Assembly (NCBI RefSeq): GCF_902506375.1
Contig: NZ_LR733284.1
Coordinates: forward strand, 1,910,059 to 1,974,058
Length of the DNA: 64,000 nucleotides
DNA from: Microbacterium sp. 8M
GTDB taxonomy: Bacteria > Actinomycetota > Actinomycetes > Actinomycetales > Microbacteriaceae
Direction: 5' to 3'
In this document: piece after piece, positions 52,967-62,451 of the stretch
How positions within the stretch are numbered: the stretch's first letter is position 1
Layout of the letters: each line of letters opens with the position of its first letter
Position numbers and translations under genes: made by a program
Notes under the pieces: generated by a model
The model's database searches: none
What the model was told of the DNA's origin: nothing
Seen by the model: the letters and a program-made list of their open reading frames with translations, nothing else

Positions 52967-53971
52967 ATGGACAGTGCGTCCTTCATCCCCACCGCCATCG
53001 GGTGGATCCTGGCGATCGCCGTCATCATCTTCGTGCTGGTGACGATCGCGCGATCGGTCAGGATCATCCCGCAGGCCACGGCCGGCATCGTCGAGCGTCT
53101 CGGCAGGTACCACAAGACCCTCTCCCCCGGTCTGAACCTGCTGGTCCCGTTCATCGACCGCCTGCGTCCGCTCATCGACATGCGCGAGCAGGTCGTGTCG
53201 TTCCCGCCGCAGCCGGTGATCACGGAGGACAACCTCGTCGTGTCCATCGACACGGTCGTGTACTTCCAGGTGACCGATGCGCGCGCCGCGACCTACGAGA
53301 TCGCGAACTACCTCGGCGCCGTGGAGCAGCTCACCACGACCACCCTGCGCAACGTCGTGGGCGGCCTGAACCTCGAGGAGGCGCTGACCAGCCGCGACAA
53401 CATCAACGGCCAGCTGCGGATCGTGCTCGACGAGGCGACCGGCAAGTGGGGCATCCGCGTCTCACGCGTCGAGCTCAAGGCGATCGACCCGCCCGTGTCG
53501 ATCCAGGACTCGATGGAGAAGCAGATGCGTGCGGAGCGCGATCGCCGCGCCGCCATCCTGACCGCCGAGGGCACCAAGCAGTCCCAGATCCTCGAAGCCG
53601 AGGGCCAGCGCCAGGCGGAGATCCTGCGCGCCGAGGGCGAGAAGCAGGCGGCGGTGCTGCGGGCCGAGGGTGAGGCGGAGGCGATCCAGAACGTCTTCAA
53701 CGCCATCCATCAGGGCCAGCCGGACGACAAGCTGCTCGCGTACCAGTATCTGCAGATGCTGCCCAAGATCAGCGAGAGCGCGTCGAGCAAGCTGTGGATC
53801 ATCCCCAGCGAGTTCACCGAGGCGCTGAAGAACTTCGGAGGCGCCTTCACCCCGGGCGCCGGCGGATCCACGCCGTTCACGCCGAAAGCACCCGCGAGCC
53901 CGGCGGTGCCGTCGACGCGCGCCGAGGCCGCGGCTGCCGCCCAGGCGCCGAGCGCCGACGGCACCGCGTGA
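52967..53971 (+). CDS. SPFH/band 7 (stomatin-like) membrane protein
   Basis: A 334-residue protein with an N-terminal membrane anchor (about 5-28), the band 7 domain (VRIIPQATAGIVERLGRYHKT, PGLNLLVPFIDRLRP, VDARAATYEIANYL-type core) and a long heptad-like coiled coil with repeated EAEGQRQAEILRAEGEKQAA (about 175-235). A Pro/Ala-rich tail follows. It would oligomerise as a membrane scaffold with NfeD. Its stop overlaps the GDPD start (GTGA). Confidence 0.92.
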   Translation: MDSASFIPTAIGWILAIAVIIFVLVTIARSVRIIPQATAGIVERLGRYHKTLSPGLNLLVPFIDRLRPLIDMREQVVSFPPQPVITEDNLVVSIDTVVYFQVTDARAATYEIANYLGAVEQLTTTTLRNVVGGLNLEEALTSRDNINGQLRIVLDEATGKWGIRVSRVELKAIDPPVSIQDSMEKQMRAERDRRAAILTAEGTKQSQILEAEGQRQAEILRAEGEKQAAVLRAEGEAEAIQNVFNAIHQGQPDDKLLAYQYLQMLPKISESASSKLWIIPSEFTEALKNFGGAFTPGAGGSTPFTPKAPASPAVPSTRAEAAAAAQAPSADGTA

Positions 53972-54741
53972 CGCACCCGTATTTCGAGGGCGCCGCAGCG
54001 CCGCGAGTCCTCGCCCACCGCGGTCTGGTGCGCGAGGACTCGTCCGTGTTCGACAACTCCGCGCTCGCCCTCGCGGCGGCGGACGCCGCCGGCGCAGAGT
54101 ACGTGGAGACCGACTGCCGCGCCACGTCCGACGGCGACGCGGTCCTCTTCCACGACGAGACGCTGCAGCGGCTGCTCGGCGATCCGCGCCCCGTCGCGGA
54201 GGTCAGCACGAAGGAGCTCGCGGACCTGTTCGCCGCCCACGGCGGGCTGCTCACCCTCGGCGAGGCGCTCGAGGCGTTCCCCGCGCTGCGGTTCAACGTC
54301 GACGTGAAGGCGCGGGCCGCCGCCGCGGACGTCGGGCGCGCGGTCGCCCGGCACGGACACCGCGTGCTGCTCACGAGCTTCGACGACCGCAACCGCCGAG
54401 CCGCCCTGGAAGCGGCGCACGACGCCGGCGCCGAGGTCCTCCCGTCCTCGTCCGGCGGCCGCACCACGATCGCGCTGCTGCTCCTGGCGTCGGCGCTGCG
54501 CCTGACCCGGTGGTCGCGGCGCATCCTGCGCGGCGTCGACGCGGTGCAGATCCCGGAGCGATACGGGGCCCTGCGGGTGTTCACCCCGGCGCTCGTCCGA
54601 GCCGCGCATGACGCCGGCGTCGAGGTGCACGTGTGGACCGTGAACGACCCCGACCGGATGCGCGCGCTGGTCGCCGCCGGCGCCGACGGGATCGTCACCG
54701 ACCGTGCCGATCTCGCGATCGCGGCACTGCACCCCCGCTGA
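53968..54741 (+). CDS. Glycerophosphodiester phosphodiesterase
   Basis: A 257-residue GDPD TIM barrel that releases glycerol 3-phosphate from deacylated phospholipids. Visible are the catalytic HRG (VLAHRGLV), ETDCRATSDGDAVLFHD with the metal-binding Glu/Asp and second His, NVDVKA, and VHVWTVND...GADGIVTDRADL. It has no signal peptide, so it acts in the cytoplasm. The GTG overlaps the SPFH stop. It may serve lipid turnover at the NfeD/SPFH domain. Confidence 0.9.
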   Translation: MTHPYFEGAAAPRVLAHRGLVREDSSVFDNSALALAAADAAGAEYVETDCRATSDGDAVLFHDETLQRLLGDPRPVAEVSTKELADLFAAHGGLLTLGEALEAFPALRFNVDVKARAAAADVGRAVARHGHRVLLTSFDDRNRRAALEAAHDAGAEVLPSSSGGRTTIALLLLASALRLTRWSRRILRGVDAVQIPERYGALRVFTPALVRAAHDAGVEVHVWTVNDPDRMRALVAAGADGIVTDRADLAIAALHPR

Positions 54742-54783
54742 GACGCGGTCGCGGGATCTGCCGTACTCGGTCCCAGATCCAGC

Positions 54784-54800
54784 GCCCCGGCCGGCGGGGC
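54784..54800 (+). terminator. Small hairpin after the GDPD gene
   Basis: A 6-bp GC stem (54784-54789 with 54795-54800) with a 5-base loop, 42 bases after the GDPD stop. Modest in strength. Confidence 0.4.
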
Positions 54801-54812
54801 TGGGTATCGACT

Positions 54813-54826
54813 GTGAAAGCGTTCAC
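54813..54826. promoter_or_regulatory. Near-palindrome upstream of rbpA
   Basis: GTGAAAGCGTTCAC is a 14-base palindrome with one mismatched pair, resembling LacI-family operators. It lies 70 bases before the rbpA start. TATACC at 54866-54871 is a possible -10 for rbpA. Confidence 0.35.
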
Positions 54827-54895
54827 GGTTTGCTCCCTTCGCACCTTCTGCACAGCCCGGGCCGCTATACCTGAGGGCGACGAGAGGACCACACA

Positions 54896-55279
54896 ATGGC
54901 AGATCGCAGCCTTCGAGGAATCCGACTCGGCGCCCAGAGCCTTCAGAGCGAAGAGGGCGTCGTGTTCATGGAGCGCACGCAGACCGCTTACACCTGCGAC
55001 ACCTGCGGCCACGTGACCACCCTGATGTTCGCGGCGGACGCCGAGCCGCCGGCCACCTGGGAGTGCCGCGCGTGCGGCGCGGAAGCGCGCCTGCAGATCG
55101 ACGGCAAGCCCGTCGAGGTCGAGGACAACGGCGACAAGAGCGGCCGCACCCACTGGGACATGCTGCTGGAGCGCCGCACCCGTGCCGAGCTGGAGGAGCT
55201 CCTGGAGGAGCGCCTCGCCTTCATCCGCGCGCGCCGCGGTGCGGGCGACGACCCCACTCGCGAGCGGATCGGCGCCTAA
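54896..55279 (+). CDS. rbpA: RNA polymerase-binding protein RbpA
   Basis: An actinobacterial RNA polymerase activator that binds the sigma A/RNAP holoenzyme and stabilises the open complex. The 127 residues show ADRSLRGIRLGAQSLQSEEG, the zinc-binding core YTCDTCGH...WECRACG (CxxC pairs), and the sigma-interacting tail SGRTHWDMLLERRTRAELEE. The ATG has a GAGAGGA ribosome binding site. Its TAA overlaps the convergent lnt stop. Confidence 0.95.
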   Translation: MADRSLRGIRLGAQSLQSEEGVVFMERTQTAYTCDTCGHVTTLMFAADAEPPATWECRACGAEARLQIDGKPVEVEDNGDKSGRTHWDMLLERRTRAELEELLEERLAFIRARRGAGDDPTRERIGA

Positions 55280-56868
55280 GCACCGGAACGGGCCCGACGC
55301 ACGCGCGCCAGCCCGCCCGCCACGCAGAGCGCGAGCAATCCGCCCCAGAGCAGGACCTGCTCGATCCACGGGCCGAGCATCACCCCCGCCGTCGCCCCGG
55401 TGCGCAGTTCGACATCGTCGAGCAGCGCACCGGGGCGATCTGCGTGCAGGGAGGCCTGCGTCGAGCCATCGGGCCGGATCACCTGACTCGTGCCCACTGT
55501 GGAGATGTTGACCACGGTGCGGCCGGTCTCGATGGCGCGCATCCGGGCGATGCCGAGCTGCTGCAGGTTCTCCACCGTGCCGCGGAAGTCGGCGTTGTTG
55601 GTCTGGAACACGAGCACCTGCGCTCCCCCGCCGATGCCCTCGGCGATGAGCTCGTCGTAGATCACGTCGAAGCAGATCGCCAGGCCCACGGGAGTCTGCC
55701 CGACCCGCACGATCGGCGCGTCCGCACCCGGGGTGTAGCCCCGCCCGATGAGCCCGATCAGGTCGGGAGCGAGCGCGTAGTAGAACGCGCGGTCGGGCAC
55801 GTACTCGCCGAACGGCACCGGATGGCGCTTCGCGTGTGTCTGCACGTCGCTCCGGGTGAGGGCACCATGATCCGTGGCCGGCCACAGGAACGAGGTGTTG
55901 AAATACGCCTCGCCCTTCTGGGTGGCGGCGTTCGCCAGGATCGGCGCCCGCACGTTGGCCGCGACCTCGTCCAGGCCGTCCGCGAGCGCCGGATCCTGGA
56001 AGGGATCCCCGTCCAGCCCTCCCTCGGGCCAGACCAGCAGGTCCATGCGCTTGCCGTACAGGGACTCGGTGGCCGAGGTCTGCGCGTTCAGCACGGACAG
56101 GGGTGCGCGCTGGTCGAAGTACCCGGTGGGTCCGTTCCCCTGCACGGCGCCGATGCGCATCGTGCCGTGCGCGGCGGTCGGGAACGCCGGAAGGAACACG
56201 AGCAGCGCCGCGAGGGCTGCCGGAAGCACGAGCCCGCCGACGCGGAGAGGCCGGCCCGACCGCGCGAGCTCCACGAGGAGCGCGATCAGCAGCACGAGAA
56301 CGAACCCGAGCCCGCTGATCCCGATCCAGCTGGAGACCCGCGCCGCGCCCGTGTTCGACAGCGTGTAGGCGATCCTCGCCCAGGGGAAGCCGCCGTACGG
56401 CCAGTTGCCGAGGAACAGCTCCCGACCCACCCACAGTGCGGCGACGACGAGGGAGAGCATGAGCGAGCGCACGAAGCCGGGGCGGATCACCCGCGGGATC
56501 CAGCGGTATGCCAGCGTCACCGGGATCAGAGCGACCGCGGTCAGCAGACCCTCCAACAACGCCAGGGCGAGCCACGGAATCGGCCCCAGATAGCGCGCCG
56601 TCCATGACACCAGGATCAGGAAGAACACGGCGCCGTACACGAAGCCGACGAGCAGCGCGGAACGGATCCGCCGCCCCATCAGGGCGAACAGCAGCAGCGC
56701 CACCCCGGGGACCGTCGCGATCCACACCGACGGCGAGGGGAAGGCCAGGTTCATGAGGCCGCCGGCACCTGCCGCAGCGACGACGGCGGCCCAGAGCGGC
56801 AGCGGTGGACGCGAGGGTTCTGACCCGGCGCGGGCGCGGGGTGCGGCGACAGAGGCGGTCACGGTCAC
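55276..56868 (-). CDS. lnt: Apolipoprotein N-acyltransferase
   Basis: A 530-residue inner-membrane enzyme that N-acylates the mature lipoprotein cysteine. Six or seven N-terminal membrane helices precede the periplasmic nitrilase-like domain with the catalytic Glu (LLVWPEGGLDGD), Lys (AKRHPVPFGEYVP) and Cys (VGLAICFDVIYDEL); a C-terminal helix follows. The GTG at 56868 overlaps the helicase stop (GTGA). It completes the Lgt-Lnt maturation path. Confidence 0.92.
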   Translation of the reverse strand: MTVTASVAAPRARAGSEPSRPPLPLWAAVVAAAGAGGLMNLAFPSPSVWIATVPGVALLLFALMGRRIRSALLVGFVYGAVFFLILVSWTARYLGPIPWLALALLEGLLTAVALIPVTLAYRWIPRVIRPGFVRSLMLSLVVAALWVGRELFLGNWPYGGFPWARIAYTLSNTGAARVSSWIGISGLGFVLVLLIALLVELARSGRPLRVGGLVLPAALAALLVFLPAFPTAAHGTMRIGAVQGNGPTGYFDQRAPLSVLNAQTSATESLYGKRMDLLVWPEGGLDGDPFQDPALADGLDEVAANVRAPILANAATQKGEAYFNTSFLWPATDHGALTRSDVQTHAKRHPVPFGEYVPDRAFYYALAPDLIGLIGRGYTPGADAPIVRVGQTPVGLAICFDVIYDELIAEGIGGGAQVLVFQTNNADFRGTVENLQQLGIARMRAIETGRTVVNISTVGTSQVIRPDGSTQASLHADRPGALLDDVELRTGATAGVMLGPWIEQVLLWGGLLALCVAGGLARVRRARSGA

Positions 56869-59339
56869 ATCGAGGAGTAGGCGACGATGCCGCGGCGCAC
56901 GCCGTCCAGCGCGGCACGGGCGGTGCGGGCGGTTTCGGCATCGGGCGCCACGATGGAGAGCTGGTCCAGGAGGTCGATGGTCTGCTTCGCCCAGCGCACG
57001 AAGTCGCCGGCCGCCATGTCCGCGTCCTCCAGGACGGCGTCGAGCGAGCTCCCCCGGGCCCAGGCGTGCATCGCACCGGACAGGGCGGCCGACGGACGGT
57101 CGGATCCGGGAAGGCGGTTGTCGTGCTCGAGGTCGTCGAGCTCGGCCCAGAGCTCCTGCGTGCGCTCCCACGCGATGCGGAAGCGCCCGCGCGGCAGATC
57201 ACGGGGGTCCGCGGATCCGTCGTCGCGGCGCGGCTCGTACACGAGCGCGCAGGCCATCGCCGCGAGGGACGGCGCGTCCAGCCCGTGCCACAGTCCGCGC
57301 CGCAGGGACTCGGCGACGAGGAGGTCGCGCTCCCCGTAGATGCGCTGCATGGTGCGGCCGGCGTCGGTGAGCGTGAGGTGGTCTCCGCTCCCCTGCACGT
57401 AGCCGACCTCGGTGAGCACGTCGATGACGCGGTCGAACACGCGCGCCACGGTGCCGGTGCGGTTCTCGATCTGCTTCCGGATCCGGTCGGTCTCGCGCTT
57501 GAGCTTCCAGTAGCGCTCCGCCCAGCGCGCATGCGCCTCGCGATCCGGGCAGCGGTGGCAGGCGTGGCGCTGCATCTCCCGCCGGAGGGACTCGATCCGG
57601 CGCAGCCGCTTGTCGCGCACCGTACGCGGCGCCTGCTGATCGGAGCGGTTCTTCTTCTCCAGGTCGCTCAGCTCGCGCCGGATCCCGGAGTACTCCGTGA
57701 AGTCCCCTCGGTCGCAGGTCATGGAGGCGAGGTAGCCCTCGAGCGACGTCTCGGCCTCGCGGACGCTGCGTGCGAGGCCCACGACGGCGCGGTCGGCCTG
57801 GAACTGCGCGAACGACGACTCCAGGATCTCGCGGGAGCGGTTGCGGCCGAACCGGTCCAGCAGGTTCACGGCCATGTTGTACGTCGGCCGGAAGCTCGAG
57901 TTCAGCGGGTAGGTGCGGCGCGAGGCGAGCGCGGCGACGGCCTGCGGATCCATCCCCTCGGTCCACTGCACGACCGCGTGCCCCTCGACGTCGATGCCGC
58001 GGCGACCCGCCCGGCCGGTCAGCTGCGTGTACTCGCCCGAGGTGATCGCGACGCGCGCCTCGCCGTTGAACTTCTCCATGCGCTCCAGCACGACGGTGCG
58101 GGCCGGCATGTTGATGCCCAGGGCGAGGGTCTCGGTGGCGAAGACGACCTTCAGCAGCCGCTGCTGGAACAACTCCTCGACGATCTCCTTGAACGCCGGC
58201 AGGAGTCCGGCATGGTGGGCCGCGACGCCGCGCTCGAGGTTGTCCAGCCAGTCCCAGTAGCCGAGCACCGCGAGATCCTCGTCGCGCAGCGTGCGCACCC
58301 GGTCCTCGACGATCGCGCGGATCTCCTGCCGCTCCTCGGCGGTGGTCAGGCGCAGACCCGAACGGCGCACCTGCGTCACCGCCGAGTCGCAGCCGACGCG
58401 GCTGAAGATGAAGAAGATCGCCGGCAGCAGATTCGCGCGGTCGAGCAGCTCCACGACCTGGGGGCGGTCCAGCCGTTCTATCCGGCGTACGTTGGCGGAG
58501 CGCACGGGTCGCTTGCCGCCCCGCTGCGGCCGCCGGCCCTGGGCGCCCGCGTGCCGGGCGCTGCGGTACTGCTGGGCGTCGCGGTTGCGCTCGAAGTTCG
58601 CCCCGCCGAAGGAGCGGATCCGCAGCAGCTCCTGGTTGACCTGCGCCGTGGCGATGCCCGCGCGGTCGTCGAACAGCGGGAGCAGGTCGTCGCGCACCAG
58701 CACGTGCTGCTCGAGCGGCACCGGCCGCGTCTCCGACACGATGACCTCGGTGCCTCCGCGGACGGTATCCAGCCAGTCGCCGAACTCCTCCGCGTTGGAG
58801 ACGGTGGCGCTCAGCGCGACGAGCCGCACGCTCTGCGGCAGATGGATGATGACCTCTTCCCAGACGGCTCCGCGAAAGCGGTCGGCGAGGTAGTGCACCT
58901 CGTCCATGATCACGTAGCGCAGGTCGTCGAGCGCCCGCGAGTCCGCGTAGATCATGTTGCGCAGCACCTCGGTGGTCATCACCACGATGCGGGCGGAGCC
59001 GTTGATGTTGACGTCTCCGGTGAGCAGGCCCACCTCGTCCGCGCCGTACACGTCGACGAGCTCGCGGAACTTCTGGTTGGACAGCGCCTTCATCGGCGTC
59101 GTGTAGAACGCCTTCTCGGACGCGGTCGACATCGCCAGGTGGATGGCGAACTCGCCGACGATGGTTTTGCCGGCCCCGGTGGGCGCGGCGACGAGCACAC
59201 TGCTGCCGCGCTCGAGCGCATGACAGCCCTCGATCTGGAACGGATCCAGCTGGAAGCGCTGCATGGCCGCGAACGCGGTCGTGGCGGGGTAGTCCTGAGC
59301 GGCGCGGGCGGCGGCGTAGCGATCCGCCGGCGACGTCAT
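56865..59339 (-). CDS. helY: DExH-box RNA helicase, HelY/Ski2-like
   Basis: An 824-residue helicase with motif I APTGAGKT, motif II DEVH (YVIMDEVHYLADRFRG), motif III SAT, motif VI region YTQLTGRAGRRGID, a middle arch-like insertion and a C-terminal DSHCT-type region with a cysteine/His segment (HACHRCPDREAH). It unwinds RNA in turnover. The order helY-tatC-tatA-pafC-pafB equals M. tuberculosis Rv2092c-Rv2096c. It overlaps tatC (ATGA) and lnt (GTGA). Confidence 0.93.
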   Translation of the reverse strand: MTSPADRYAAARAAQDYPATTAFAAMQRFQLDPFQIEGCHALERGSSVLVAAPTGAGKTIVGEFAIHLAMSTASEKAFYTTPMKALSNQKFRELVDVYGADEVGLLTGDVNINGSARIVVMTTEVLRNMIYADSRALDDLRYVIMDEVHYLADRFRGAVWEEVIIHLPQSVRLVALSATVSNAEEFGDWLDTVRGGTEVIVSETRPVPLEQHVLVRDDLLPLFDDRAGIATAQVNQELLRIRSFGGANFERNRDAQQYRSARHAGAQGRRPQRGGKRPVRSANVRRIERLDRPQVVELLDRANLLPAIFFIFSRVGCDSAVTQVRRSGLRLTTAEERQEIRAIVEDRVRTLRDEDLAVLGYWDWLDNLERGVAAHHAGLLPAFKEIVEELFQQRLLKVVFATETLALGINMPARTVVLERMEKFNGEARVAITSGEYTQLTGRAGRRGIDVEGHAVVQWTEGMDPQAVAALASRRTYPLNSSFRPTYNMAVNLLDRFGRNRSREILESSFAQFQADRAVVGLARSVREAETSLEGYLASMTCDRGDFTEYSGIRRELSDLEKKNRSDQQAPRTVRDKRLRRIESLRREMQRHACHRCPDREAHARWAERYWKLKRETDRIRKQIENRTGTVARVFDRVIDVLTEVGYVQGSGDHLTLTDAGRTMQRIYGERDLLVAESLRRGLWHGLDAPSLAAMACALVYEPRRDDGSADPRDLPRGRFRIAWERTQELWAELDDLEHDNRLPGSDRPSAALSGAMHAWARGSSLDAVLEDADMAAGDFVRWAKQTIDLLDQLSIVAPDAETARTARAALDGVRRGIVAYSSM

Positions 59340-60145
59340 ACCGTGGACTCCTCGAGGAACTCCTGCTGCCGCTTGTGCTTGCGCCGGTCGAACAGCAGCG
59401 AAAGCCCGGCCGCGGCGAAGTACAGCACGATGAGGATCCCGGCGAGCATGAGCATGCTGACCACGTCGGCGGCCGGCGTGGCGAGGGCCGCGAATAGGCA
59501 GGCGATCAGGATCGCGATCCGCCATGCCTTCAGGATCGCCCGGCCGGACATGATGCCGGCGAAGTTCAGCGCCACGAGGAAGACCGGGATGATGAACGAG
59601 ATCCCGATGACGAGCATCAGCTTGAAGACGAAGTCGTAGTAGTCCTGGGCGTTGTACAGGTTCGCCGCGCCCTTCGGCGTGAAGCCCCACATCAGCTCCA
59701 CGATGTGCGGCATGACCAGCACGCCCACATAGCAGCCGGCGAAGAAGAGCGGCACCGCGGAGGCCACGAAGCCCACCGTGTACCGGATCTCCTTCCGCGT
59801 GAGGCCGGGCATGATGAACGCCCAGATCTGCCACAGCCAGATCGGAGCGGACAGGAAGATGCCGATCGAGAACGCGATCCGCATCCGCATGTCGAAGGCG
59901 GCCGTCACCGTGCCGAAGTTGAGCGCCGCGAAATCATCGCCGCGCTCCGCCGCCACCTGCCGGATCGGCTCGGTGACGAAGGAGATGATCGGGTCCGTGA
60001 CGAGGAACGCCACGATCATCCCGAGGAGCAGCGCGGCGGCAGAGATGACCAGCCGCTTGCGAAGCTCCACGAGATGCCCCGCGAGGGGCATGGTGCTGTC
60101 GCGACGCGGCTTGCGGCCCTTCGTCGCGGGTGACACGTCGGTCAC
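59336..60145 (-). CDS. tatC: Sec-independent translocase TatC
   Basis: Receptor subunit of the twin-arginine export pathway. The 269 residues have six membrane segments, the TatC opening MPLAGHLVELRKRLVISA and the P-FLAG-like region FFAGCYVGVLVMPHIVELMWGF. TatA lies five bases upstream. Its stop overlaps the helicase start. TatB is not in the window; actinobacterial systems often have it elsewhere. Confidence 0.95.
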   Translation of the reverse strand: MTDVSPATKGRKPRRDSTMPLAGHLVELRKRLVISAAALLLGMIVAFLVTDPIISFVTEPIRQVAAERGDDFAALNFGTVTAAFDMRMRIAFSIGIFLSAPIWLWQIWAFIMPGLTRKEIRYTVGFVASAVPLFFAGCYVGVLVMPHIVELMWGFTPKGAANLYNAQDYYDFVFKLMLVIGISFIIPVFLVALNFAGIMSGRAILKAWRIAILIACLFAALATPAADVVSMLMLAGILIVLYFAAAGLSLLFDRRKHKRQQEFLEESTV

Positions 60146-60150
60146 GCCTG

Positions 60151-60438
60151 TCAGCGCTGGGTACCGGCGTCGTGCGGCGGGGTGACGGCCGTGGTGTCAG
60201 CGGAGGTGTTCTGCGTCTGCGTCGGCAGTGCGGTCGTGGCCGGCGCCTGGGTGGATGCCGCGGCGTCGTTCGCGGAGGCTGCCGCGTCCTCCTCCTTCAT
60301 GGCCTTCATCTCACCCTTGAAGACGCGGGCGGACTGGCCCATGCTCTTCGCGAGTGCGGGAAGCTTGGCCGCGCCGAACAGGAGCAGGATGACGGCGAGG
60401 ATGATGACGAGGTGCCATCCGTTGAGCCCGGCGAACAT
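60151..60438 (-). CDS. tatA: Twin-arginine translocase TatA
   Basis: Pore-forming Tat subunit. The 95 residues have the N-terminal helix WHLVIILAVILLLFGAAKLP, the hinge FG, an amphipathic helix (ALAKSMGQSARVFKGEMKAM) and an Ala/Thr-rich disordered tail. The ATG at 60438 has an AGGGAGA ribosome binding site. It lies between pafC and tatC in the conserved actinobacterial block. Confidence 0.95.
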   Translation of the reverse strand: MFAGLNGWHLVIILAVILLLFGAAKLPALAKSMGQSARVFKGEMKAMKEEDAAASANDAAASTQAPATTALPTQTQNTSADTTAVTPPHDAGTQR

Positions 60439-60475
60439 GATGATCTCCCTTGATGGTTCGGGTGTTCCGCACAGT

Positions 60476-61468
60476 CTATCGTGACGGCGGAGTGGTTTGT
60501 TCGGAGTACAGCGCAAGCGCAGCATTCGCCCAGTCGCGCGCCGCGCAGCGCGCCGCGGACGGCTCCAGGATCTCGACGGCGCCGCCGAACCGGGCCGCCA
60601 GCCGCTTCAGGCTGAGCGGGTCGCCCACATGCAGCGTCGCCGTCATCTCTGCGTCCGCGACCGTCACGTCGGCCCGGTTCAGATAGTCCCGCAGCAGCGG
60701 GGCCAGGCGCTCCGGGAAGCGGATCACGGCCTCGTCGCTCTCCGTGTCGCCGGCGAACAGCTCGGGCACGGGCTCGTCGCCGTGCGTGATCGGGATGTCG
60801 GTCAGGTGGGGCTCGCTGACGCGATCGAGGTGGAACGTGCGCATCGCGCGTCGCAGATGGCACCAGCCCTGCAGGTACCACTGCCCGTTCGTGATGAGGA
60901 CCGTGACCGGGTCCACGGTGCGCGTCGTCGGCTCGGCATCCGGCGCGCGGTAGGTGAACGCCACGGCCACGCGCTGCTTCAGTGCCGTCGCGACCACGGT
61001 GCGCACCTCGTCGACGGGGCCCGGGGCGACGATGACGTCGGCCGGCAGGCCGGCTGCCCCGCGTGAGAGCTTCGCGATGAGGCCCTGCACCACGGCCGAC
61101 GATGCGACGCCGGGCACCGCCGAGGCGAGCTGCAAGCCCGCCACGAGGGCGGCTGCCTCGCGTGCGGTGAACTTCGGCACGCGGCGCAGTCCCACATCGT
61201 TGGTGATCTCGATGATGCCCTGCTCGTCGAGCAGATCCCAGTTGATGTCGAACAGCTCCTGCGGCGCCTGCCAGTACCCCTCGTCGCCGGGCAGCCCGAT
61301 CACGGTGAGCTTCTCGACCATCGCCCGCATCTGCGCCTCGGACATGTCGAACTCCGCCGCGGCCTCGGCCAGCGACACCTCACCGCGCTCGAGCAGATAC
61401 GGGACGAGCGTCAGGTAGGCACGCACACGATCGGAGCTGAGCAGGGGCTTGCGCTGCGGGGCCATCAT
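60476..61468 (-). CDS. pafC: WYL-domain transcriptional regulator PafC
   Basis: A 330-residue subunit of the PafBC activator. It has an N-terminal winged helix (VRAYLTLVPYLLERGEVSLAE), a WYL ligand domain (ITNGQWYLQGWCHLRRAMRTFHLDRV) and a C-terminal WCX extension. In mycobacteria PafBC drives the LexA-independent DNA damage response. It is fused by overlap to pafB (ATGA), as in other actinobacteria. Confidence 0.92.
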   Translation of the reverse strand: MMAPQRKPLLSSDRVRAYLTLVPYLLERGEVSLAEAAAEFDMSEAQMRAMVEKLTVIGLPGDEGYWQAPQELFDINWDLLDEQGIIEITNDVGLRRVPKFTAREAAALVAGLQLASAVPGVASSAVVQGLIAKLSRGAAGLPADVIVAPGPVDEVRTVVATALKQRVAVAFTYRAPDAEPTTRTVDPVTVLITNGQWYLQGWCHLRRAMRTFHLDRVSEPHLTDIPITHGDEPVPELFAGDTESDEAVIRFPERLAPLLRDYLNRADVTVADAEMTATLHVGDPLSLKRLAARFGGAVEILEPSAARCAARDWANAALALYSEQTTPPSR

Positions 61469-62451
61469 TCGCCGCCCTTCGACTCGGCGTGCGCGGAAGC
61501 CGTCGCCTTCAGACGCGCGATCACGGCCTCACGCAGCAGCGCGGGCTCGACCACGCGCACCTCAGGGCCGTATGAGGCGAGCTCGTCGGCGAGGATGTGC
61601 AGGTCCACGTACGGCACGCGGATCCCCTGCACGGCCGGCTCGGCGCGGCGCCCCAGCCGGAGCGCCGCCTCGGTTCCCGGAGTGACCTCGAGCAGTGCCG
61701 AATGCGCCGCCGCGACCGCCTGCAGACTCGCCAGCGCACGCTCGCCGGCGCCCTCACGCAGCTCGGCGGGGAACGCCTCGGAGGTCACGGTCACATCGCC
61801 CACGATGCGGGTGAGCAGGAACATCCGGTCCCCCGCGGCGTCGATGTCGCGTCCGAACACATGCCAGCGCGCCTCGTACTCGACCAGGGCGAGCGGCTGC
61901 ACGCGGCGTCGCCGAGGCGCCTCCTCCCCCGGCTTCAGGTAGTCGAAGGAGACGACGACGCTGCGCTCGATCGCGCCCTGCAGCGGAGCGAACGCCGCAT
62001 CACGCGCCGTGATCCGCGGAGCGAAACCGATGATCGGCTCGTCCACGTCGATGCCGAGAGCGCGGATCTTGCGCACTCCTGCCTGGGCATCCGCCGACAG
62101 CGACTCCTCGCTCCACACGCTGCCCGCGAGCCGCAGCACGGCGAGCTCGGCGGGGGTGAACTCGATGTCGACCGGAAGGTCGTATTCCGCCTTCGGAATG
62201 CGATAGCGCGCCTCGCGGAGGTCGTTCGGATCCGTGTGGTCGCCGAGGGTCTCGATCGGGATGCCGAGGGCCCGGAGCTCCTCCTTGTCCCGCTCGAACA
62301 TCTTGTCGAGCGCGTCCGCCTTGCCTTCGGACCGCTGCCGGTACCCGGAGACAGAGGCGAGGATCTGCTGCTTCGTCAGGCCGATCTCCGTCGCCATGAG
62401 CGCCACGACGAGATTCGTCAGGCGCTCCTCCGCGGGGATCCGTGCCGCCAT
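61465..62451 (-). CDS. pafB: WYL-domain transcriptional regulator PafB
   Basis: A 328-residue partner of PafC. It has the N-terminal helix-turn-helix (ERLTNLVVALMATEIGLTKQ), a WYL domain ([41 protein letters not shown]) and a C-terminal extension. PafBC is active as a pair. pafA and the proteasome genes, which are next to pafB in M. tuberculosis, are not found in this window; the FKBP gene precedes it by one base. Confidence 0.92.
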   Translation of the reverse strand: MAARIPAEERLTNLVVALMATEIGLTKQQILASVSGYRQRSEGKADALDKMFERDKEELRALGIPIETLGDHTDPNDLREARYRIPKAEYDLPVDIEFTPAELAVLRLAGSVWSEESLSADAQAGVRKIRALGIDVDEPIIGFAPRITARDAAFAPLQGAIERSVVVSFDYLKPGEEAPRRRRVQPLALVEYEARWHVFGRDIDAAGDRMFLLTRIVGDVTVTSEAFPAELREGAGERALASLQAVAAAHSALLEVTPGTEAALRLGRRAEPAVQGIRVPYVDLHILADELASYGPEVRVVEPALLREAVIARLKATASAHAESKGGE

